Of a stretch of 64,000 nt of DNA, positions 61,286 to 64,000 are shown piece by piece. A program made the translations under genes and the position numbers. Source of the stretch: an uncultured Collinsella sp. (GTDB lineage Bacteria; Actinomycetota; Coriobacteriia; Coriobacteriales; Coriobacteriaceae); NCBI GenBank assembly GCA_958445895.1, contig CAUCTV010000004.1, positions 4,871-68,870 of the forward strand, written 5' to 3'. Within the stretch, counting starts at the first letter, position 1, and the number at the start of each line of letters is the position of its first letter. Below the pieces are notes generated by a model. The model was not told the DNA's origin. It ran no database searches and saw only the letters and a program-made list of their open reading frames with translations.

Positions 61286-62143
61286 GTGGAGACCAATATC
61301 CAAAAGATGCAAGTGCTGCTCGAGACGGTGCGTGCCGGCAGCTTTACGCGTGCTGCAGAGCGCCTGAGCTATTCGCAATCGGGCGTGAGCCGCATGGTGG
61401 CCGACCTCGAGGCCGACTGGGGCTTTAAGGTGCTCGACCGCAGCCGCGAGGGCGTGACGCTTTCTGCCGACGGGCGGCAGGTCATGCCGGCTGTCGAGGC
61501 GCTCTGCGAGGAATTCATTCGCTTGCAGCGGCGTGTGGATGAGATGCGTGGGCTCATGCGTGGCAAAATCTGCATCGGTACGTTTTCGAGCGTGGCGACC
61601 CACGTGCTGCCGCCGGTGATCGCGCGTTTTCGCGCCGATTATCCAGACGTCGATTACGAGTTACTGATGGGCGACTATTCAGAGATTGAACAATGGGTGG
61701 CGCAGGGCCGCTGCGATCTGGGCTTTATCCCGCATGAGTCCCGAGAAAATGGCATGACATCGCGATCTTTGGTGCGCGACGAGTTGATGGCGGTGGTGCC
61801 GACAGACTCTCTGCTTGCTAGTGAGGGGGCCGTCTCGCTTGCCGACTTGGCCAACGAGCAGTTTATTCTGCTGGAACGCGGCACCGATGACGAGATTACG
61901 CCGCTGTTCCGTCGGGCGGGGCTGACGGTGCGCTCAAAACTGTCGACCTGGGATGACTATGCGATTATGGCCATGGTCGAGGACGGCTTGGGCGTGAGCA
62001 TCCTTCCGGCGCTCATCTTGCGGCGCTGCCAGTTCAATGTCGCCATTCGTCCGCTCGAGGGACGTCCCCATCGGCAGATTAACGCCATATATCGAACGGC
62101 CGACGTTTCGCTTGCCGCCGCTCGTTTTCTCGAATATCTCTAG
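61286..62143 (+). CDS. LysR-family transcriptional regulator
   Basis: The 285-residue regulator has the winged helix AGSFTRAAERLSYSQSGVSRMVADLEADWG (residues 17 onward) and a co-inducer domain from about residue 85, with DDYAIMAMVEDGLGVSILP near residue 225 as in the LysR at 23964. The GTG at 61286 is preceded by GGGTGGGGGTG. It is divergent from the EamA gene. Codons for RCDLGFIPHESREN (near residue 142) recur as the 50-bp repeat at 60202-60251. Confidence 0.92.
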   Translation: METNIQKMQVLLETVRAGSFTRAAERLSYSQSGVSRMVADLEADWGFKVLDRSREGVTLSADGRQVMPAVEALCEEFIRLQRRVDEMRGLMRGKICIGTFSSVATHVLPPVIARFRADYPDVDYELLMGDYSEIEQWVAQGRCDLGFIPHESRENGMTSRSLVRDELMAVVPTDSLLASEGAVSLADLANEQFILLERGTDDEITPLFRRAGLTVRSKLSTWDDYAIMAMVEDGLGVSILPALILRRCQFNVAIRPLEGRPHRQINAIYRTADVSLAAARFLEYL

Positions 62144-62203
62144 GCGAGCGCATACCGTTGTCGCTTTGGGATAAATCTCGAGGTGTGGTTCGCTTTATTA
62201 TTG

Positions 62204-62288
62204 AAATTGAACTTTTCGAAAGAGCACGGCGCTATACTGCTTGCTAAATTGAACCTTGGTTCAATTCGTGTTCTATAAATTGAACTTT
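62204..62288 (+). promoter_or_regulatory. Operator region with three AAATTGAAC repeats and a palindrome
   Basis: AAATTGAAC occurs at 62204, 62246 and 62277, with 42 and 31 bp between starts, close to 4 and 3 helical turns. The middle copy forms a perfect palindrome AATTGAACCTTGGTTCAATT (62247-62266). A TATACT -10-like box lies at 62233-62238, between the first and second copies. The layout suits autoregulation by the XRE domain of the downstream fusion. Confidence 0.65.
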
Positions 62289-62306
62289 GCCAGCAAGGAG
62301 GTTCCT

Positions 62307-63827
62307 GTGGCCCAAGAGACGTTTAGCGATCGCCTGCGACAGGCTATGTCCGATCGCGACGTTCGCCAGTCGGACGTGATCCGCGCATCGGAGATGCTCG
62401 GCAAAAAACTCGGCAAGAGTCAGATGAGCCAATATGTGAGCGGCAAGACGATCCCGCGGCGTGATGTGGCAGAGCTGCTCGCCCGTATTTTGGAGGTCGA
62501 TGTTACCTGGCTGCTCGCCGGTGACGCCGATCAAGGCGAGACATCATCGCCCCGCAACGTTTCCAAGCCCGAACTCAATCCCTCAGCCCAAATTGCAAGG
62601 AGCGTCCCCATGCGTACTTTTTCTAAATCCACCAAACTCGACAACGTCCTCTACGACGTCCGCGGCCCCGTCGTCGATGAAGCCGCCCGTATGGAGGACG
62701 AAGGCGAGCGCATCCTCAAGCTCAACATCGGCAACCCTGCGCCCTTTGGTTTTCGCACGCCCGATGAGGTCATTAAGGATATGCGCCAGCAGCTGCCCGA
62801 CTGCGAAGGCTATTCCAACTCGCGCGGACTGTTCTCCGCGCGCAAGGCGATCATGCAGTACTCGCAGATCAAGGGCCTGCCCAATGTTCAGATGGAGCAC
62901 ATCTACACGGGCAACGGCGTGTCCGAACTCATTCAGCTTTCGATGAACGCACTGCTCGACAATGGCGACGAGATTCTGATCCCCAGCCCCGACTATCCGC
63001 TCTGGACGGCGTGCGCAACCCTTGCCGGCGGTCATCCCGTTCACTATCTGTGTGATGAGCAAGCGGATTGGTATCCCGATCTGGAGGATATGGAGTCCAA
63101 GATCACGAGCGCGACCAAGGCCCTCGTCATTATCAACCCCAACAACCCCACGGGTTCCGTCTATCCGCGCGAGGTGCTCGAGGGTATCGTCGAGGTTGCA
63201 CGCAGGCATCAGCTGATGATCTTTGCTGATGAGATCTACGACCGCCTGTGCATGGACGGCTACGAGCACGTCTCGATTGCCTCGCTCGCTCCCGACCTGC
63301 CCTGCGTCACCTTTAGCGGCCTTTCCAAGTCGCACATGATTGCGGGCTATCGTATTGGCTGGATGGTGCTTTCGGGCAACCAGCGCTGCATGAGCGACTT
63401 TATTATGGGCATCAACATGCTCTCGAACATGCGCCTGTGCTCCAACGTGCCGGCTCAGTCAATCGTCCAGACGGCACTCGGTGGACACCAGTCCGTCAAC
63501 GACTACATCCGTCCCGGCGGCCGTGTCTACGAGCAGCGCAACTTTGTGTATGAGGCGCTCAACAAGATTGACGGCATCTCGGTGGTCAAGCCGCGTGCGG
63601 CGTTCTATATCTTCCCCAAGATGGATGTCAAGAAATTCAACATCACCGATGACGAGCAGTTTGCCCTTGACCTGCTACACGAGAAGAAGATCCTGATCAC
63701 CCGCGGCGGCGGCTTTAACTGGGCCGAGCCCGACCACTTCCGCATCGTGTACCTGCCGCGCATGGAAGTGCTCAAGGAGTCCCTCGAAGACCTCGCTGAC
63801 TTCTTTGACCATTACCGCCAGAGCTAG
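62307..63827 (+). CDS. alaA: Fusion of XRE-type helix-turn-helix with AlaA alanine aminotransferase
   Basis: The 506-residue protein has an N-terminal XRE/Cro-like HTH (about 5-70; SQMSQYVSGKTIPRRDVAELLARILEV), a linker to about 100, and a full fold-type I aminotransferase of about 405 residues. The latter closely follows E. coli AlaA from KLDNVLYDVRGPV onward: LNIGNPAPFGF, NNPTG, the PLP Lys in SGLSKSHMIAGYRIGW, and the C-terminal DHFRIVYLPR. It should transfer amino groups between alanine and 2-oxoglutarate. The GTG at 62307 follows AAGGAGG. This differs from MocR proteins, which carry a GntR winged helix. Three repeats upstream may be its own operator. Confidence 0.92.
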   Translation: MAQETFSDRLRQAMSDRDVRQSDVIRASEMLGKKLGKSQMSQYVSGKTIPRRDVAELLARILEVDVTWLLAGDADQGETSSPRNVSKPELNPSAQIARSVPMRTFSKSTKLDNVLYDVRGPVVDEAARMEDEGERILKLNIGNPAPFGFRTPDEVIKDMRQQLPDCEGYSNSRGLFSARKAIMQYSQIKGLPNVQMEHIYTGNGVSELIQLSMNALLDNGDEILIPSPDYPLWTACATLAGGHPVHYLCDEQADWYPDLEDMESKITSATKALVIINPNNPTGSVYPREVLEGIVEVARRHQLMIFADEIYDRLCMDGYEHVSIASLAPDLPCVTFSGLSKSHMIAGYRIGWMVLSGNQRCMSDFIMGINMLSNMRLCSNVPAQSIVQTALGGHQSVNDYIRPGGRVYEQRNFVYEALNKIDGISVVKPRAAFYIFPKMDVKKFNITDDEQFALDLLHEKKILITRGGGFNWAEPDHFRIVYLPRMEVLKESLEDLADFFDHYRQS

Positions 63828-63850
63828 TGGGATAGAAGCTCCGCACTATG

Positions 63851-63890
63851 AAAAGCTCCCTGCAGTTGTTTTGCTGCAGGGAGCTTTCTT
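63851..63890. terminator. Bidirectional Rho-independent terminator
   Basis: AAAGCTCCCTGCAG (63852-63865) and CTGCAGGGAGCTTT (63874-63887) form a perfect 14-bp stem between the convergent alaA-like and def genes. Confidence 0.88.
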
Positions 63891-63902
63891 GAATCGGCGG
63901 AA

Positions 63903-64000
63903 CTATATAACGATTCCGCGACAATGGTCGATTTCGTGCTGGATAATCTCGGCGGTGTAGCCCGAGAAGTTTTTGATGCGGTGGACGAAGTTCTCGTCCA
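63903..64000 (-). CDS. def: Peptide deformylase, C-terminal part (cut by window edge)
   Basis: The last 32 residues are visible and end with IIQHEIDHCRGIVI and a TAG stop. The HEIDH motif carries the metal-binding His pair and the catalytic Glu. Upstream FSGYTAEI matches the usual F-x-G-x-x-A-R-x-x-Q-H-E-x-D-H layout of deformylases. Unlike the homolog at 58637, this one keeps the catalytic Glu. The start is outside the window. Confidence 0.88.
   Translation of the reverse strand, partial: DENFVHRIKNFSGYTAEIIQHEIDHCRGIVI

Overview
The window reads as chromosomal DNA of a high-GC gut actinobacterium, most likely class Coriobacteriia and close to Collinsella. The reasons are the codon use, a bile salt hydrolase, LAxTG-type surface anchors, many compact transporter and LysR modules, and small intergenic palindromes built around a GGGAC core. 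The genus is an inference. I see no tRNA, rRNA, CRISPR array, prophage, transposase or replication origin.

Region by region. 0-3.4 kb: a NimA/PNPOx-like flavoprotein and a hybrid sensor kinase with two periplasmic-type solute-binding domains. 3.4-6 kb: a repeat cluster, a 2TM potassium channel, a LOG-family protein and a ClC transporter. 6-8.3 kb: a GntR-regulated ABC exporter operon with a palindromic operator. 8.4-11.6 kb: prfC, a VUT-family transporter and an SDR. 11.7-22.1 kb: one long cluster of hybrid kinase, MoxR ATPase, DUF58, degenerate transglutaminase and a 1415-residue leucine-rich-repeat surface protein. 22-29.8 kb: housekeeping genes (ung, rlmA, rsmJ), a MATE pump, a LysR/EamA pair and several small proteins. 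30-36.5 kb: a ribosomal-protection-like GTPase, an AAA ATPase, a short UvrA-like protein and trmL; the AAA/UvrA pair is bracketed by two copies of one palindrome. 36.6-39.4 kb: a CobW GTPase, an ArsC-like protein, a flavodoxin-like reductase and an orphan membrane protein. 39.7-44.1 kb: two multidomain GGDEF and GGDEF/EAL proteins. 44.4-48.5 kb: a patatin-like protein, a TPP-riboswitch-controlled thiamine salvage operon and a HAD phosphatase. 48.5-52.9 kb: a LysR regulator, a MetE-core methyltransferase, uraA and an esterase. 53-58.4 kb: two tandem LAxTG-anchored repeat proteins and a purine permease. 58.6-64 kb: a peptide deformylase homolog lacking its catalytic Glu, a bile salt hydrolase, a second EamA/LysR pair, an XRE-AlaA fusion, and the 3' end of an intact deformylase.

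The most unusual points are: (i) an alanine aminotransferase (AlaA) with an N-terminal XRE-type helix-turn-helix, preceded by three helically phased copies of AAATTGAAC and a perfect palindrome containing one of them, which suggests a self-regulating enzyme; (ii) the scar of a tandem duplication between the two LAxTG proteins, where a 45-bp copy of the 3' end of the upstream permease gene was left behind; (iii) a deformylase with His-Met-x-x-His in place of His-Glu-x-x-His; (iv) a transglutaminase in which Ser replaces the nucleophilic Cys; (v) palindromes that supply the TGA stop codons of two genes and bracket a two-gene segment; (vi) a 50-bp direct repeat linking the middle of a LysR gene with the end of its divergent transporter gene.
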